A DNA stretch of 64,000 nucleotides. Source: Peribacillus huizhouensis (GTDB taxonomy: Bacteria > Bacillota > Bacilli > Bacillales > DSM-1321). This document shows positions 1-9,597 of the stretch, piece by piece. The position numbers and the translations under genes are program-made. Every line of letters starts with the position of its first letter. The stretch's first letter is position 1. The stretch spans positions 62,001 to 126,000 of the forward strand of contig NZ_JACJHX010000010.1 in assembly GCF_014138605.1 (NCBI RefSeq), read 5' to 3'. Under the pieces are notes generated by a model. That model saw nothing but the letters and a program-made list of their open reading frames with translations. It was not told the DNA's origin and made no database searches.

Positions 1-193
1 GTAGCGATGAATATTTTGCTAAAATTGTCTGAATATCAATAGTAGAAACAGGTTTTTCCAACAGTACAATTGCTGTCATATTTTTGGATTCAGTTTGTTT
101 TGGCAATGGCGGTAGCTCTGTTGCCGCTACTGACGTTACACTTGTACACAAAAGGATAAGTATGATTAGTAAAGAAAAGTATTTTTTCAGCAA
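1..193 (-). CDS. secreted protein, N-terminal fragment
   Basis: Only the first 64 codons are inside the window. The chosen start is TTG at 193, preceded by a good ribosome site (AAAGGGGTG, six bases away). The translation opens with a typical signal peptide: MLKKY, a run of Leu/Ile, then a probable cleavage after VTSVAA. The mature part begins TELPPLPKQTESKNMTAIVL, followed by LLEKPVSTIDIQTIL. A short exported segment of this kind could be the propeptide of a subtilisin-like protease, but too little is visible to name a family. It lies downstream of wecB on the same strand. Confidence 0.6.
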   Translation of the reverse strand, partial: MLKKYFSLLIILILLCTSVTSVAATELPPLPKQTESKNMTAIVLLEKPVSTIDIQTILAKYSSL

Positions 194-299
194 AAGCGAC
201 ACCCCTTTCACATATGGTTTCACTTAAGCTCAAGTCTATACATATGAGGGAAATCCTTTTTATTAGCAGTGGGTTTAAGATAGTAGAATCAAAAAAGAT

Positions 300-366
300 C
301 TGTTCCCGCAACTACTATACACAGTGAATATTTCATACTGTATATAGAGTTCAAGATCAGATCTTT
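300..366. repeat. F1 repeat, degenerate copy
   Basis: Imperfect palindrome just downstream of wecB. CTATACACAGT and ACTGTATATAG pair around a short loop, flanked by AGATCTG and CAGATCT. It resembles the F1 palindromes elsewhere (core CTATA, GGGTCTGACC-type ends) but has decayed ends. It may act as the wecB terminator. Confidence 0.4.
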
Positions 367-374
367 CTGAGGTT

Positions 375-1529
375 CTAATTTCCTCCAGGAATAAATGTTT
401 CCGGAGCTTTATTAGTTCGCTTGAAGTAAAAACGAATGGCTTCCGCGATCCTTGCTGATGTATGTCCATCACCATAAGGATTGTGAGCCTTCGCCATTTG
501 TTGATAGGCTTCTTCATTCGTTAACAATTCAGTTGCTAGATGATAGATCGTATCTTCATCTGTTCCAGCAAGTTTAAGAGTGCCTGCTTCAATTCCTTCA
601 GGGCGTTCTGTTGTATCTCGTAAAACTAGAACTGGAACACCGAGTGAAGGGGCTTCTTCTTGTACCCCACCTGAATCGGTCATGATTAAATATGATTTCG
701 CAGCAAAGTTGTGAAAATCAAATACATCTAATGGTTCAATTAAATGAATGCGTGGATCGTTTCCAAGAACTTCAGCTGCTAACTCTCTGACAACTGGATT
801 GAGGTGTACAGGGTAGATTACCTGTACATCATCATGTTCATCTATAAGCCTTTTAATTGCACGGAACATATTCCGCATCGGTTCACCTAGATTTTCACGA
901 CGATGAGCCGTTAATAAGATGAGACGACTATCTCCAATTTTATCTAATACTGGATGAGAATACGTCTCACTCACTGTTGTTTTTAGCGCATCAATGGCTG
1001 TATTTCCTGTAATGAATATGAATTCATCACTTTTTCCTTCATTAGTTAAATTCTCAGCTGCTTTTGCAGTTGGAGAAAAATGCAAGTCAGCAATCACTCC
1101 TGTTAGCTGACGATTTGCTTCTTCAGGAAAAGGTGAATACTTGTTCCATGTCCGCAGTCCTGCTTCCACATGACCAACCGGTATTTGATTATAAAACGCA
1201 GCTAAGCTCGCCACAAATGTTGTTGTCGTGTCACCGTGGACTAAAACGATATCTGGTTTCACTTCCCTCATCACTCCATCAAGACCCTCGAGTCCCCTTG
1301 TCGTTACATCGATGAGCGTTTGGCGATCCTTCATAATATTCAAATCGTGATCTGGTTGAATCGAGAAAATTTCCAGTACTTGGTCAAGCATTTGTCGATG
1401 CTGTGCTGTAACCGTAACAATCGATTCAAAATGTTCCGGTTGTTTTTGTAATTCAAGAACTAATGGAGCCATCTTGATCGCTTCAGGCCTTGTACCAAAA
1501 ATCGTCATAACCTTAATCGGTTTTGACAT
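375..1529 (-). CDS. wecB: UDP-N-acetylglucosamine 2-epimerase
   Basis: Non-hydrolysing UDP-GlcNAc 2-epimerase (WecB/MnaA type, 384 aa). It interconverts UDP-GlcNAc and UDP-ManNAc, the precursor for the teichoic acid linkage unit and other surface polymers, in the cytoplasm. Family signatures are visible: GTRPEAIKMAPL near residue 12, VHGDTTTT, GHVEAGLRT, a central LTAHRRENLG and a C-terminal DSGGVQEEAP. The ATG at 1529 is preferred over an in-frame GTG nine bases upstream, because that GTG overlaps the ribosome site GAGGTGG. It follows upp with about 20 bases between, so the two are probably co-transcribed. Confidence 0.93.
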   Translation of the reverse strand: MSKPIKVMTIFGTRPEAIKMAPLVLELQKQPEHFESIVTVTAQHRQMLDQVLEIFSIQPDHDLNIMKDRQTLIDVTTRGLEGLDGVMREVKPDIVLVHGDTTTTFVASLAAFYNQIPVGHVEAGLRTWNKYSPFPEEANRQLTGVIADLHFSPTAKAAENLTNEGKSDEFIFITGNTAIDALKTTVSETYSHPVLDKIGDSRLILLTAHRRENLGEPMRNMFRAIKRLIDEHDDVQVIYPVHLNPVVRELAAEVLGNDPRIHLIEPLDVFDFHNFAAKSYLIMTDSGGVQEEAPSLGVPVLVLRDTTERPEGIEAGTLKLAGTDEDTIYHLATELLTNEEAYQQMAKAHNPYGDGHTSARIAEAIRFYFKRTNKAPETFIPGGN

Positions 1530-1549
1530 GATTACCACCTCGTTTTATC

Positions 1550-2179
1550 TTATTTTGTTCCGAACAATCGATCTCCTGCATCTCCAAGTCCAGGAACGAT
1601 ATAACCATGGTCATTTAGCTTTTCATCAAGTCCAGCAATGTATATATCTACATCCGGATGTGCTTCCTTCAATAATTCAACGCCTTCAGGAGCTGCAATT
1701 AAACACATAAATTTAATATTAACTGCTCCTCGCTTCTTAATAGACGTAATCGCTTCAATTGCAGATCCGCCTGTTGCCAACATCGGATCAACAACTATGC
1801 ACTCTCTTTCCGCTAAATCGCTTGGGAGTTTCACATAATATTCTACAGGTTTCAATGTTTCCGGATCACGGTATAGACCAACATGTCCTACTTTAGCAGC
1901 TGGAATCAAATTCAAGATTCCATCTACCATACCAATGCCTGCACGTAGAATAGGAATAATACCAAGTTTTTTACCTGATAATACTTTTACTTTCGCCTTG
2001 CTTACTGGCGTTTCAATTTCTACTTCTTTTAACGGCATATCGCGAGTAATTTCGAATGCCATTAAAGTTGCTACCTCATCTACTAGCTCACGAAATTCCT
2101 TCGTTCCTGTTTGAACATCTCGTATAAAAGCCAACTTGTGTTGAATAAGTGGATGATCGAATACATATACCTTTGCCAT
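1550..2179 (-). CDS. upp: uracil phosphoribosyltransferase
   Basis: Pyrimidine salvage enzyme converting uracil and PRPP to UMP (209 aa, full length). The PRPP-binding loop [12 protein letters not shown] is at residues 129-140, and the C-terminal uracil-binding stretch [12 protein letters not shown] lies near 193-204. The ATG at 2179 has a GGAGAG ribosome site nine bases upstream. It sits between glyA and wecB on the minus strand, as in many Bacillaceae. Confidence 0.97.
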   Translation of the reverse strand: MAKVYVFDHPLIQHKLAFIRDVQTGTKEFRELVDEVATLMAFEITRDMPLKEVEIETPVSKAKVKVLSGKKLGIIPILRAGIGMVDGILNLIPAAKVGHVGLYRDPETLKPVEYYVKLPSDLAERECIVVDPMLATGGSAIEAITSIKKRGAVNIKFMCLIAAPEGVELLKEAHPDVDIYIAGLDEKLNDHGYIVPGLGDAGDRLFGTK

Positions 2180-2510
2180 TAAAGGTTCTCTCCATTTCTA
2201 TTCCTGGATTTTTCTATACTTTGAAAGTATAGAAGTGTAATCATGTTGCATTTAATTAATAGATCACTGCACTAAGGACTAGTGACGTTTTTTTCTTTTT
2301 GCCGGCAAGTCTTTCCGACAAAAAACACACTTCTAACCATTTTACAGAAAAATATATCTAACTGCAATTATGAATCAAGAAATCACATGTTCATATTTTT
2401 AAAGTCGACATATTTCTTAACATGTACCGTGAAGCGATCTTTATCCTTTATACACACAAGCTGATTTTAGCAAATGGTTCAAAGCAAAAAAAAGAAGCTG
2501 TCATAACGAA
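2180..2510. other. upp upstream region, no gene seen
   Basis: AT-rich intergenic DNA between the F1 copy at 2511-2592 and the upp start. A 60-codon plus-strand frame at 2282-2464 has no ribosome site or recognisable product and I do not call it. The upp promoter presumably lies here, but no convincing -35/-10 pair was identified. Confidence 0.5.
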
Positions 2511-2592
2511 GGGCCTCCCCCCACATCTGCTATACATCGTTTAGTAGACGTGAGAACACGATAAACGATGTATAGCATGTGAGGGCAGACCC
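2511..2592. repeat. F1 REPIN-like palindrome
   Basis: Long inverted repeat downstream of glyA. CTATACATCGTTTA (left) pairs with TAAACGATGTATAG (right) around an 18-base loop, and the outer ends are GGGCCTCCCC and GGGCAGACCC. Read on the minus strand it is followed after a short gap by a T-run, so it may terminate glyA transcription. Related copies occur at 14534, 54339 and 56965. Confidence 0.75.
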
Positions 2593-2614
2593 TTTTAGAC
2601 TGCCTCTTTATTGA

Positions 2615-3856
2615 TTATAAAGATGGATATAAAGTATATTTTCCAGAAAGAGCTTCCACTCGTTGTTTCGCTTCTTCCAATTTTGCTTCGTTATCTACAT
2701 TTTTTAGAACCAATCCAATAATTGAAGCAATTTCATCCATGTCTTCTAAGCTAAATCCACGGGAAGTCACTGCCGCAGTCCCAATTCGAACTCCGCTTGT
2801 TACAAATGGGCTTTCAGGATCGAACGGAATAGTATTTTTATTTACTGTGATTCCAATATCATCCAACGCTTTTTCAGCCACTTTACCAGTCAATCCAACT
2901 GAACGGACATCAATCAATAGTAAATGGTTATCCGTTCCATCTGACACAAGCTGGATTCCTTCTTTTTTCAAAGCGTCACCGAGGCGTTGTGCATTTTCAA
3001 TAATTCGCTTTCCGTATTCCTTAAATTCGGCTTGCAGTGCTTCTCCAAAAGCAACAGCTTTCGCCGCAATCACATGCATTAACGGCCCACCTTGAATTCC
3101 TGGGAAGATTGATTTATCAATCTTTTTCGCAAATTCTTCTTTACAAAGAATCATCCCACCGCGAGGTCCACGTAATGTTTTATGAGTCGTTGTTGTAACA
3201 AAATCAGCGTAAGGGACCGGACTTTCATGTAACCCAGCTGCAACTAGCCCAGCAATATGAGCCATGTCGACCATCAAATACGCACCAACTTCATCAGCAA
3301 TTTCTTTAAAGCGTTTGAAATCAATAGCACGCGGATAGGCGCTCGCTCCAGCGACGATTAATTTCGGCTTGTGTTGACGAGCCTTCTCACGCACATCTTC
3401 ATAATTAATCAAATGGCTTTCTTGATCTACACCATACTCAACAAAATTGTATTGAACACCACTAAAGTTCACGGGGCTTCCGTGCGTTAAATGGCCACCG
3501 TGAGAAAGATTCATACCAAGCACCGTGTCTCCAGGCTCAAGAATCGTGAAATAAACAGCCATGTTCGCTTGCGCACCAGAATGCGGCTGAACGTTTACAT
3601 GTTCGGCACCAAAGATTTCTTTCGCGCGATCACGAGCTAAATCTTCGACAACATCCACATGTTCACATCCACCATAGTAGCGTTTACCCGGGTACCCTTC
3701 TGCATATTTATTCGTGAGTACAGAGCCTTGGGCTTCCATAACAGCTTCACTGACAAAGTTCTCTGAAGCAATCAGTTCAATCTTGCTTCTTTGGCGACCT
3801 AATTCTTCTTGAATAGCTTTAAAAACCTGCTCATCTTGATTCGCTAAACGGTTCAT
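2615..3856 (-). CDS. glyA: serine hydroxymethyltransferase
   Basis: PLP enzyme converting serine and tetrahydrofolate to glycine and methylene-tetrahydrofolate; the main source of one-carbon units for purines and thymidylate. 413 aa, full length. The PLP-binding lysine is K226 in [14 protein letters not shown], and the folate/PLP motif SENFVSEAV is near residue 31. Strong ribosome site GAGGAGG, ATG at 3856. A possible PurR operator lies 150-190 bases upstream. Confidence 0.98.
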   Translation of the reverse strand: MNRLANQDEQVFKAIQEELGRQRSKIELIASENFVSEAVMEAQGSVLTNKYAEGYPGKRYYGGCEHVDVVEDLARDRAKEIFGAEHVNVQPHSGAQANMAVYFTILEPGDTVLGMNLSHGGHLTHGSPVNFSGVQYNFVEYGVDQESHLINYEDVREKARQHKPKLIVAGASAYPRAIDFKRFKEIADEVGAYLMVDMAHIAGLVAAGLHESPVPYADFVTTTTHKTLRGPRGGMILCKEEFAKKIDKSIFPGIQGGPLMHVIAAKAVAFGEALQAEFKEYGKRIIENAQRLGDALKKEGIQLVSDGTDNHLLLIDVRSVGLTGKVAEKALDDIGITVNKNTIPFDPESPFVTSGVRIGTAAVTSRGFSLEDMDEIASIIGLVLKNVDNEAKLEEAKQRVEALSGKYTLYPSL

Positions 3857-4003
3857 CGTAATCCTCCTCTTAATACGTGATTTTCAGTATGTATCGCAGA
3901 TTAATGGTTGATACCAACATCTAATCTACTTAACTACTAATTCGAAAAATATCTCTTTCATTTTACCATGTTCAATAAGTAAGCGGAAGTGTAACTATTT
4001 AGA

Positions 4004-4045
4004 TTTATCGAACATTAAGTTTTTTTTTTAGGGAATCGTTCGTGT
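4004..4045. promoter_or_regulatory. possible PurR operator (two PurBoxes) upstream of glyA
   Basis: TTTATCGAACATT matches the PurBox consensus AWWWCCGAACWWT at 11 of 13 positions by eye. An inverted GTTCG core (in AATCGTTCGTG) follows 24 bases after the first CGAAC. PurR sites in Bacillus are inverted PurBox pairs with 16-17 bases between boxes; here the spacing is about 18 and the second box is weaker. glyA is a known PurR target in B. subtilis. Confidence 0.35.
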
Positions 4046-4097
4046 AATTCGTATTTCTAACAAAAAATACTTCTCATTTAAGAGAAGCTTTACTCGT

Positions 4098-4191
4098 TTT
4101 ATCCCGGTTTAACAGACTGTAAATCCCCGATTGGTTTAACTAACCATCAGTGGGTGATGAAAAAAACCCCACTGATGGAAGTTTCACTTTA
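4098..4191 (+). repeat. F2 repeat, abuts ywlG stop
   Basis: F2 in plus orientation: TTTATCCCGG at the left, then a strong hairpin CCATCAGTGGG / CCCCACTGATGG, then GAAGTTTCACTTTAT at the right. The right end overlaps the TAA stop of ywlG on the opposite strand. The hairpin is well placed to end ywlG transcription. Confidence 0.75.
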
Positions 4192-4767
4192 TAAACAGCT
4201 TTGGTTTTCTGAAGTATTAGTATAAACAGCACGTTCGCCGCCAATTAGTTTTGGTCGAGTTGTAGCGAGTGTGACATGCGCATTTCCAATTTCCTTTACC
4301 GAGGAGCGAATCGGGACTACTACATGTTTAAGATGCATTCCGATAAAAGTATCTCCGATATCAATGCCAGCATCTGCCTGAATATATTCAACAACCACAG
4401 GATTTGCTAGTTTCTGATATGCAGTTGTAGCCATTGCTCCACCAGCTTTTCTAATTGGAACTACTGCTACTTCCTCATATCTTCGTGAATCTGCATACTC
4501 TTTATCTAAAACGAGTGCTCTATTTAGATGCTCACAGCATTGAAAAGCAAGTTGAACTCCCGTTTTTTTCTGAAATAATTGTAATTCAGCGAAGAGCATA
4601 TTTGCTACATCTAGCGTACCTTCTGTTCCAATCTTTTTGCCGATAACTTCGCTTGTGCTACAACCTATGACAAGCATCTGCTTTTCTGACAATCCTACCA
4701 CTTGTTGAAATTCTGCAAGCAAAGTTCTGAATTGACTTCTGATCAACTCTAATTCTTCATATGCCAT
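4189..4767 (-). CDS. ywlG: YwlG family protein (TIGR01440, UPF0340)
   Basis: Conserved Firmicutes protein of unknown function, 192 aa. It has the family pattern: an N-terminal helical segment, GCSTSEVIG near residue 35, [12 protein letters not shown], and a C-terminal [14 protein letters not shown]. The ATG at 4767 has an AAAGGAAG ribosome site. It starts 21 bases after the rpiB stop, so the two are one transcription unit. Its stop codon lies within the end of an F2 repeat. Confidence 0.88.
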   Translation of the reverse strand: MAYEELELIRSQFRTLLAEFQQVVGLSEKQMLVIGCSTSEVIGKKIGTEGTLDVANMLFAELQLFQKKTGVQLAFQCCEHLNRALVLDKEYADSRRYEEVAVVPIRKAGGAMATTAYQKLANPVVVEYIQADAGIDIGDTFIGMHLKHVVVPIRSSVKEIGNAHVTLATTRPKLIGGERAVYTNTSENQSCL

Positions 4768-4788
4768 GAAATACGCTTCCTTTCAGAA

Positions 4789-5235
4789 TTATACGTTTTT
4801 GTTCTCATACTCAGAAATTTTTCCGATTCGATTCGCATGACGACCACCTTCGAATTCTTCAGTCAACCATGCTTGAGCAATAGAACGGGCAAGACCTGGG
4901 CCAATGACACGTTCTCCCATCGCAAGCATATTGCTATCATTGTGCTGACGAGTCAACTTCGCGCTATATACGTCATGCACAAGCGCACAACGAATCCCCT
5001 TTACCTTGTTTGCAGCGATACTCATACCAATTCCAGTTCCGCAAATCAAAATACCTTTATCATATTCTCCATTTGCTACCTTTTCTGCTACAGGGAGTGC
5101 GTAATCCGGGTAATCTACAGACGATTGACACGTACAGCCAAAATCATCATAAGGAATGCCAAGCTCGTCCATTAACTTTTTTATTTCTTCGCGGATTACT
5201 ATTCCACCGTGGTCTGATGTGATTGCTATTTTCAT
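4789..5235 (-). CDS. rpiB: ribose-5-phosphate isomerase B
   Basis: RpiB/LacAB-family sugar-phosphate isomerase (148 aa) interconverting ribose-5-P and ribulose-5-P in the pentose phosphate pathway. N-terminal SDHGG substrate loop, conserved DYPDYA, and the catalytic cysteine C65 in ICGTGIGMSIAANK, followed by RQHNDSNMLAMGER. Ribosome site GGGAGGG before the ATG at 5235. B. subtilis ywlF is the counterpart. It lies between the chemotaxis gene and ywlG. Confidence 0.95.
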   Translation of the reverse strand: MKIAITSDHGGIVIREEIKKLMDELGIPYDDFGCTCQSSVDYPDYALPVAEKVANGEYDKGILICGTGIGMSIAANKVKGIRCALVHDVYSAKLTRQHNDSNMLAMGERVIGPGLARSIAQAWLTEEFEGGRHANRIGKISEYENKNV

Positions 5236-5308
5236 TGTAACCCTCCCCAGGATTTTTTATTTTATTGTGTCACAAATGAATGAAAAGATAAAGAATCTTT
5301 AAGAAACG

Positions 5309-5321
5309 GAGGGGTCAGACC
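5309..5321. repeat. single F1 half-site (GGGTCTGACCC)
   Basis: An isolated copy of the F1 terminal motif, GGGGTCAGACCCT. On the minus strand it forms the last codons and TGA stop of the chemotaxis receptor. Confidence 0.6.
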
Positions 5322-6613
5322 CTTACGCGAAAGCGAGTGATCGTCTGTTTGAGTTGTTCTGCTTGTTCTTTTAATTCAATCGCTAGCCGGTCCACATTTT
5401 CGATTACTTTCGTTTGATCTTGGGTAGCGGCTGTTACCTCCTCTGCACCAGCAGATGTTTCTTCAGCAATGGCCGCTACTTCTTGAGATTGGTGTGATGT
5501 GTCTTGGATACCTTCCATTTGACGGCTTACGAGTATTGTAATATCTTGAACAGCTTCTACGACATTATGAATTGTTCTAGTCATTTCTTCAATTGCCTCG
5601 TTCGATTCTGTTCCTTTTTGCGCTCCTCTATTAGCAGAGATAACTTGCACGTCTATTTGTTTTACAACACTCTGCACCTCAAGTTGGATATTCTGAATTA
5701 AAACAGATATCCCTTGAACAGCTTCAGCACTTTGATCAGCCAATAGACGAACTTCCTCAGCTACTACCGCAAAGCCTAATCCATGCTCTCCAGCACGAGC
5801 TGCCTCAATAGAAGCATTTAATGCAAGTAAATTCGTTTGGGCAGCTATATCCCCAACAAGCTGAATGATTTTTTCCACCTTTTTTGCATGTTCCTCTAAT
5901 CGTTTTACTCCTATGAGTGATTCTTGGTTTTCTTCGGCAAGCTGTTGTATACCTGTCACCAGCGAATGAATCACTTCTTTACTTTTCGTCAGCTCAGCTA
6001 CCATAATATGCGCTATTTCTGAAGAAGAGTTTGCTTTATTTTGAACTTCTTCAGCGATTAAAGTAATGTCTTCCATAGCTTCAGCTGTATTCTGAATAGA
6101 TACGGCAGAACTTTCCGCCCCTTGTGAAATTTCTTCTATTGTTCTTACAATTGCTTCTGCCTGTTCTGCAGCTTTCGATGATTCAGCTGAGATGGAAACT
6201 ACTTTAGCATTCGTTTCTTTAAAATTTTCATCAATTTTCTTTACCATATCTCTTAAATTGTAGAGCATATAGTTAAACGCAATGCCTAGTGAACGAATCT
6301 CATCATCCGTTTTTGATATTTCAACATCTTCACAAATATCACCGTGTGCCGCTTTTAAAGCAACTTGTTCAAGTTTTTGCAGAGATTTCGTTATAAACCC
6401 AGCTGCAAAAAAGCCGAGTAGAGCCGACCAAAAAATCCCGCCAGCCAGAGTTAAAATCGTAAAGGTTGTTCGGTTGAACTGTTCATCAAAAAAGAGCGGG
6501 TACAGACCATAAAGAAAAACGCCGCTAGTAGAATAGGTAATAAGCGCTAAAATCGTAATGAATATAACAATTTTCTTTCGCAAGCCAAACTTATATTTCC
6601 TTTTTTCAACCAA
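5315..6613 (-). CDS. methyl-accepting chemotaxis protein with minimal external domain
   Basis: About 432 aa. It has two hydrophobic segments near the N-terminus ([13 protein letters not shown]... and [18 protein letters not shown]...) separated by a loop of only about 15 residues, then a HAMP region ([16 protein letters not shown]) and a long coiled-coil signalling domain. The hairpin tip is [20 protein letters not shown], with [16 protein letters not shown] after it. No periplasmic sensor domain is present, so the stimulus may be sensed in or under the membrane. I chose TTG at 6613 (AGGGG eight bases upstream); an upstream TTG at 6658 would overlap ywlE. The stop falls in an F1 half-site. 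Confidence 0.85.
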   Translation of the reverse strand: MVEKRKYKFGLRKKIVIFITILALITYSTSGVFLYGLYPLFFDEQFNRTTFTILTLAGGIFWSALLGFFAAGFITKSLQKLEQVALKAAHGDICEDVEISKTDDEIRSLGIAFNYMLYNLRDMVKKIDENFKETNAKVVSISAESSKAAEQAEAIVRTIEEISQGAESSAVSIQNTAEAMEDITLIAEEVQNKANSSSEIAHIMVAELTKSKEVIHSLVTGIQQLAEENQESLIGVKRLEEHAKKVEKIIQLVGDIAAQTNLLALNASIEAARAGEHGLGFAVVAEEVRLLADQSAEAVQGISVLIQNIQLEVQSVVKQIDVQVISANRGAQKGTESNEAIEEMTRTIHNVVEAVQDITILVSRQMEGIQDTSHQSQEVAAIAEETSAGAEEVTAATQDQTKVIENVDRLAIELKEQAEQLKQTITRFRVRV

Positions 6614-6638
6614 TTTCCTGTCCCCTCTTCCTCCTCGG

Positions 6639-7082
6639 TTATCTACCAATTCTCTCAATCAATCCTTCAATTAATCTTTGAAGCTCTATGAAAGTTTCCT
6701 CGTACATTTCTCTCGAACCCCCGTATGGATCGTAAACATCCATGTTATTCGGGTCATCAAGTACAAATTCTTTCAATGTAAAAGTCTTTTCCGAAGATTG
6801 TGGATAGGAAGATGCTATCATAGCTTTATGTCCTTCTGTCATCGTAAAAATATATGTAGCCCAATCCAATTCAGTTTTCGTTAATAGAGTAGATGAATGA
6901 TTTTGTTGAATATTTTGATCAGATAAAACATTTTGTACATGGTATGAGGCTGGATGGCCTACCGAAGCATATATTCCAGCCGATTTCACTTCAACCCCAG
7001 ACAGTCGCTTGGCTTTTAGTATCGCTTCCGCAATAGGGCTTCTGCATGTATTCCCGGTACAAACAAATAATATTCGAATCAT
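6639..7082 (-). CDS. ywlE: protein-arginine phosphatase YwlE
   Basis: Low-molecular-weight phosphatase fold, 147 aa. The P-loop is CTGNTCRS (C8 to R14), near the N-terminus; the Thr in the loop is the residue known to select phosphoarginine over phosphotyrosine in the B. subtilis enzyme. The general-acid loop is YDPYGGS. YwlE opposes the McsB arginine kinase in protein quality control and stress regulation. The chemotaxis gene begins about 25 bases after its stop. Confidence 0.93.
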   Translation of the reverse strand: MIRILFVCTGNTCRSPIAEAILKAKRLSGVEVKSAGIYASVGHPASYHVQNVLSDQNIQQNHSSTLLTKTELDWATYIFTMTEGHKAMIASSYPQSSEKTFTLKEFVLDDPNNMDVYDPYGGSREMYEETFIELQRLIEGLIERIGR

Positions 7083-7298
7083 TAAATTCCGCCTCCTCCA
7101 ATTTCATTATAGAGATCCACTCTTAATTCTAAAACCTTGTTCCTGCATTCTCTATGATAAAAGTACCATTTCTTCCTTATCAACGTCCATGATAATTCGA
7201 ACAATATTTTGACATTTTATTCGAGATGACAAAGGGATATTTAATATCTATTGCGAACAGTCTTACACAAAAAGACGTCTCTTTAAAGAAGAGGTAAC

Positions 7299-7334
7299 AA
7301 AAAAAAAGCCAGATTTCAACAACTCTTTCTGACT
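7299..7334 (-). terminator. mntP terminator
   Basis: Read on the minus strand, AGTCAGA and TCTGGCT form a short stem followed by nine T residues, 20 bases beyond the mntP stop. Confidence 0.6.
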
Positions 7335-7353
7335 TCGGTACAATCATTCATGA

Positions 7354-7908
7354 TTAAAAAGAAAGCAGAAGCTTTATACCGAAAGCACATAATATGCTTC
7401 CGCCCAGCACTTCACTGTAAACTCCGAGCAATCCTTGAATTTTCCTTCCTGTTAACAACCCCAGCCAAGTAAGCAAGGTAGCCGCAATACCAAAGCATAG
7501 AATCGTCAGTAGTGTTTTCGCTCCATAAATTCCCAAAGTTAGACCGACAGAAAAGCTATCCAAGCTCACACTAATCGCAAAGATGAATAACCCTTTCCCT
7601 ACTGGAGCAAGAAGTGGGGTATCTCCTCCTCGTATTCCCGATATACACATCTGAATTCCGAGGACGATAAGTAATATTCCGCCAGCGTAAACAGCAAACA
7701 CACCAAAATGTCCTGAAATAAACCGACCGGCTGTCATACCTGCCAGAGGCATCCATATATGAAAAAAACCTACTGTCAAACCAATGAATAAGATTTGTTT
7801 AAGCCTTAACTTAAACATTCCCATGCCAAGCCCGACAGAAAAGGCATCCATTCCCAATGCAAATGCCATTAGCATTAAAGTGACCAGCTCTCCCGTAACA
7901 ATACTCAC
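7354..7908 (-). CDS. mntP: manganese efflux pump MntP
   Basis: 184-aa integral membrane protein with six predicted helices in two homologous halves. Each half carries the family's acidic motif: [12 protein letters not shown] in helix 1-2 and [12 protein letters not shown] in helix 4. It exports Mn2+ and protects against manganese intoxication (B. subtilis ywlD). The start is GTG at 7908, with a G-rich stretch just upstream; the close spacing makes the start somewhat uncertain. I looked for a Mn-sensing yybP-ykoY riboswitch upstream and did not recognise one. Confidence 0.92.
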   Translation of the reverse strand: MSIVTGELVTLMLMAFALGMDAFSVGLGMGMFKLRLKQILFIGLTVGFFHIWMPLAGMTAGRFISGHFGVFAVYAGGILLIVLGIQMCISGIRGGDTPLLAPVGKGLFIFAISVSLDSFSVGLTLGIYGAKTLLTILCFGIAATLLTWLGLLTGRKIQGLLGVYSEVLGGSILCAFGIKLLLSF

Positions 7909-8060
7909 TTTCCCCTACCCCCCCGGACGTGCCTACTTCATGTTATGCATGTCCAAGAGAACTTAGAAGCACAAAAGCTGAAAGCGGGTTGAAAAGAGAA
8001 TGAACAGCTACTATACATCTTATAAGACAACAAAGTAGTTACCACTTTCTGTACAAATCC

Positions 8061-8305
8061 ATTATCCCGGATTAACGGAAAGTCAAGAGAGGCTTAGAAG
8101 AATCGAAGAAGTGTAGGTAGGGGACAACCGCCCGTAAAAGCGCGATTGGTGAGATACAGTGGAACTTACCGATGCACGAGCAGACGTAAAGTTTACACAC
8201 ATAGACGCGGCACACTTAGTCTGTGATTCATTTGATCTTAGTAACAGTAGAACGAGACTAACAATCAGTGGGGATAAAGCCCCACTAATTGAAGTTTCAC
8301 TTTAT
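8061..8305 (+). repeat. F2 repeat, long form, abuts ywlC stop
   Basis: Begins ATTATCCCGGATTAACGG, contains the arm GAATCGAAGAAGTGTAGGT, a middle section (ACACTTAGTCTGTGATTCATTTG) shared with the copies at 23102 and 56649, and ends with hairpin CAATCAGTGGGG / CCCCACTAATTG and GAAGTTTCACTTTAT. The right end overlaps the TAA stop of ywlC on the opposite strand. It fills most of the 393-base mntP-ywlC gap. Confidence 0.75.
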
Positions 8306-9348
8306 TCTTCCTTGATTAGTTGATGCCCTGCTGCTTTAAGCAAGCGGTTCATAATAGCATGGCCTATACCTGCCTCTGGATACACTTCAGCTAAAATAAT
8401 ATCTACATCTAGATCGTTGAATGTCCGTAATGTATCATATAATTTCGCTGCAATTGAATGTAAATTAGCCAGAGAACCTGAACAAACAAGATAATCCGCT
8501 TGATAATCATGCTTGTGCTCTTCTGGCACCATCACAGCAACCTTCTTGCCTACTGCTTGGTACTGCTCGATTATCTGTTGGAAAAATCCCTGTTTACCAT
8601 CGATTAAAATAAGCGGTGCATCCGGCGCATAATGAGTATACTTCATTCCAGGTGACTTCGGTGTAACTGCTTGATTTTTAAGCGATGCATCTTCCTTAAT
8701 AGGTCCAATAACAGCTTCTAGTTCTTCTTTTGTTACACCACCAGGTCTAAGAATGACAGGTACCGGTACTGTACAATCAAGTACAGTCGATTCAACTCCT
8801 ACACCCGTAGAGCCGCCATCGACTATTCCAGCAATCCTCCCATTTAAGTCATCCGAAACGTGTTTCGCCGTTGTTGGGCTCGGTTTTCCTGATGTATTAG
8901 CACTTGGAGCCGCAATCGGCACACCACTCATACGGATTACTTCAAGTGCAACGGGATGATCTGGCATTCTGACCCCTACAGTTCGCAAACCCGCTGTCAC
9001 ACTATTTGGTAAAGCTCCTTCTTTTTTTTCAAGAATGAGTGTGAGAGGACCTGGCCAGAATTTCTTAATTAAAGTCTTTGCTAATTCAGAAATCTCTGTC
9101 GTGATTTCATTTAACTGTTCCATTGATGCGACATGAACGATTAACGGGTTATCATTAGGGCGGCCTTTCGCTTCAAATATTCTCTTCACCGCTTCATCAC
9201 TTTTAGCATTTCCTCCTAAACCATAAACAGTCTCAGTTGGGAAAGCCACAACCTCATTATTTGCCAGTAAACGGGCTGCTTCTGCTAACTGTGGATAACC
9301 CTTTTTCTTATCCACATCTTTATCCACTACCCACAAATTAGTTTCCAT
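8302..9348 (-). CDS. ywlC: L-threonylcarbamoyladenylate synthase (Sua5/YwlC)
   Basis: Makes threonylcarbamoyl-AMP from Thr, bicarbonate and ATP for the t6A37 modification of ANN-decoding tRNAs. 348 aa: an N-terminal YrdC domain (AFPTETVYGLGG, KGRPNDNPLIVHV, SANTSGKPSPTTA) and a C-terminal Sua5 domain (KSPGMKYTHYAP onward), the long Sua5 form. A longer open frame runs upstream to 9558, but that extension crosses the ywlB terminator. The tandem ATGs at 9351/9348, with GAAGGTG just upstream, are the credible start. The 5' end of the gene carries DnaA boxes. Confidence 0.95.
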   Translation of the reverse strand: METNLWVVDKDVDKKKGYPQLAEAARLLANNEVVAFPTETVYGLGGNAKSDEAVKRIFEAKGRPNDNPLIVHVASMEQLNEITTEISELAKTLIKKFWPGPLTLILEKKEGALPNSVTAGLRTVGVRMPDHPVALEVIRMSGVPIAAPSANTSGKPSPTTAKHVSDDLNGRIAGIVDGGSTGVGVESTVLDCTVPVPVILRPGGVTKEELEAVIGPIKEDASLKNQAVTPKSPGMKYTHYAPDAPLILIDGKQGFFQQIIEQYQAVGKKVAVMVPEEHKHDYQADYLVCSGSLANLHSIAAKLYDTLRTFNDLDVDIILAEVYPEAGIGHAIMNRLLKAAGHQLIKEE

Positions 9349-9597
9349 CATTAACACCTTCGCCTTTTTTACATTATGTTCTATTTTTCTTAAAAAAACT
9401 CTTATTATTTCACCTTTTATTAAAAAGTTACTTTGAAAGTATAAAAGATGACTGTAAATAAAACAAGCGTTATCCACAATTTGTGGATAACGCTTGCTTA
9501 TTTGTGAATAACTTTGTGAATATGTTGATGAATTCAAAGAATTTTCTGCATTAACCAACGATTTTTCTGTTGGATTAACTTTTCCACATGTGGAGAA
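9290..9597. promoter_or_regulatory. DnaA-box cluster at ywlC/ywlB
   Basis: Four perfect TTATCCACA boxes: 9290-9298 (minus), 9308-9316 (plus), 9470-9478 (plus) and 9482-9490 (minus). One-mismatch boxes lie at 9320-9328, 9503-9511, 9580-9588 and 9589-9597, with a weaker one at 9515-9523. A further perfect box lies at 10087-10095. Such density is far above chance. From memory, ywlC is one of the few DnaA-box clusters that bind DnaA in B. subtilis and help time initiation. Confidence 0.75.
9464..9496 (-). terminator. ywlB terminator built from two DnaA boxes
   Basis: Perfect 15-bp inverted repeat, CAAGCGTTATCCACA and its complement, with a three-base loop. On the minus strand TTTTATTT follows. 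Each arm contains a perfect DnaA box. Confidence 0.8.

Noticed and set aside
2282..2464. 60-codon frame upstream of upp
   Set aside because: AT-rich, Phe/Ser-rich composition, no ribosome site and no family resemblance.
7909..8060. yybP-ykoY manganese riboswitch before mntP
   Set aside because: I looked for the conserved paired loops upstream of the start and could not find them; the space is partly occupied by an F2 repeat.
9349..9558. N-terminal extension of YwlC by 70 residues
   Set aside because: The upstream frame crosses the ywlB terminator and DnaA boxes, has no ribosome site, and gives a protein longer than the family; the ATG at 9348 fits length and signal.
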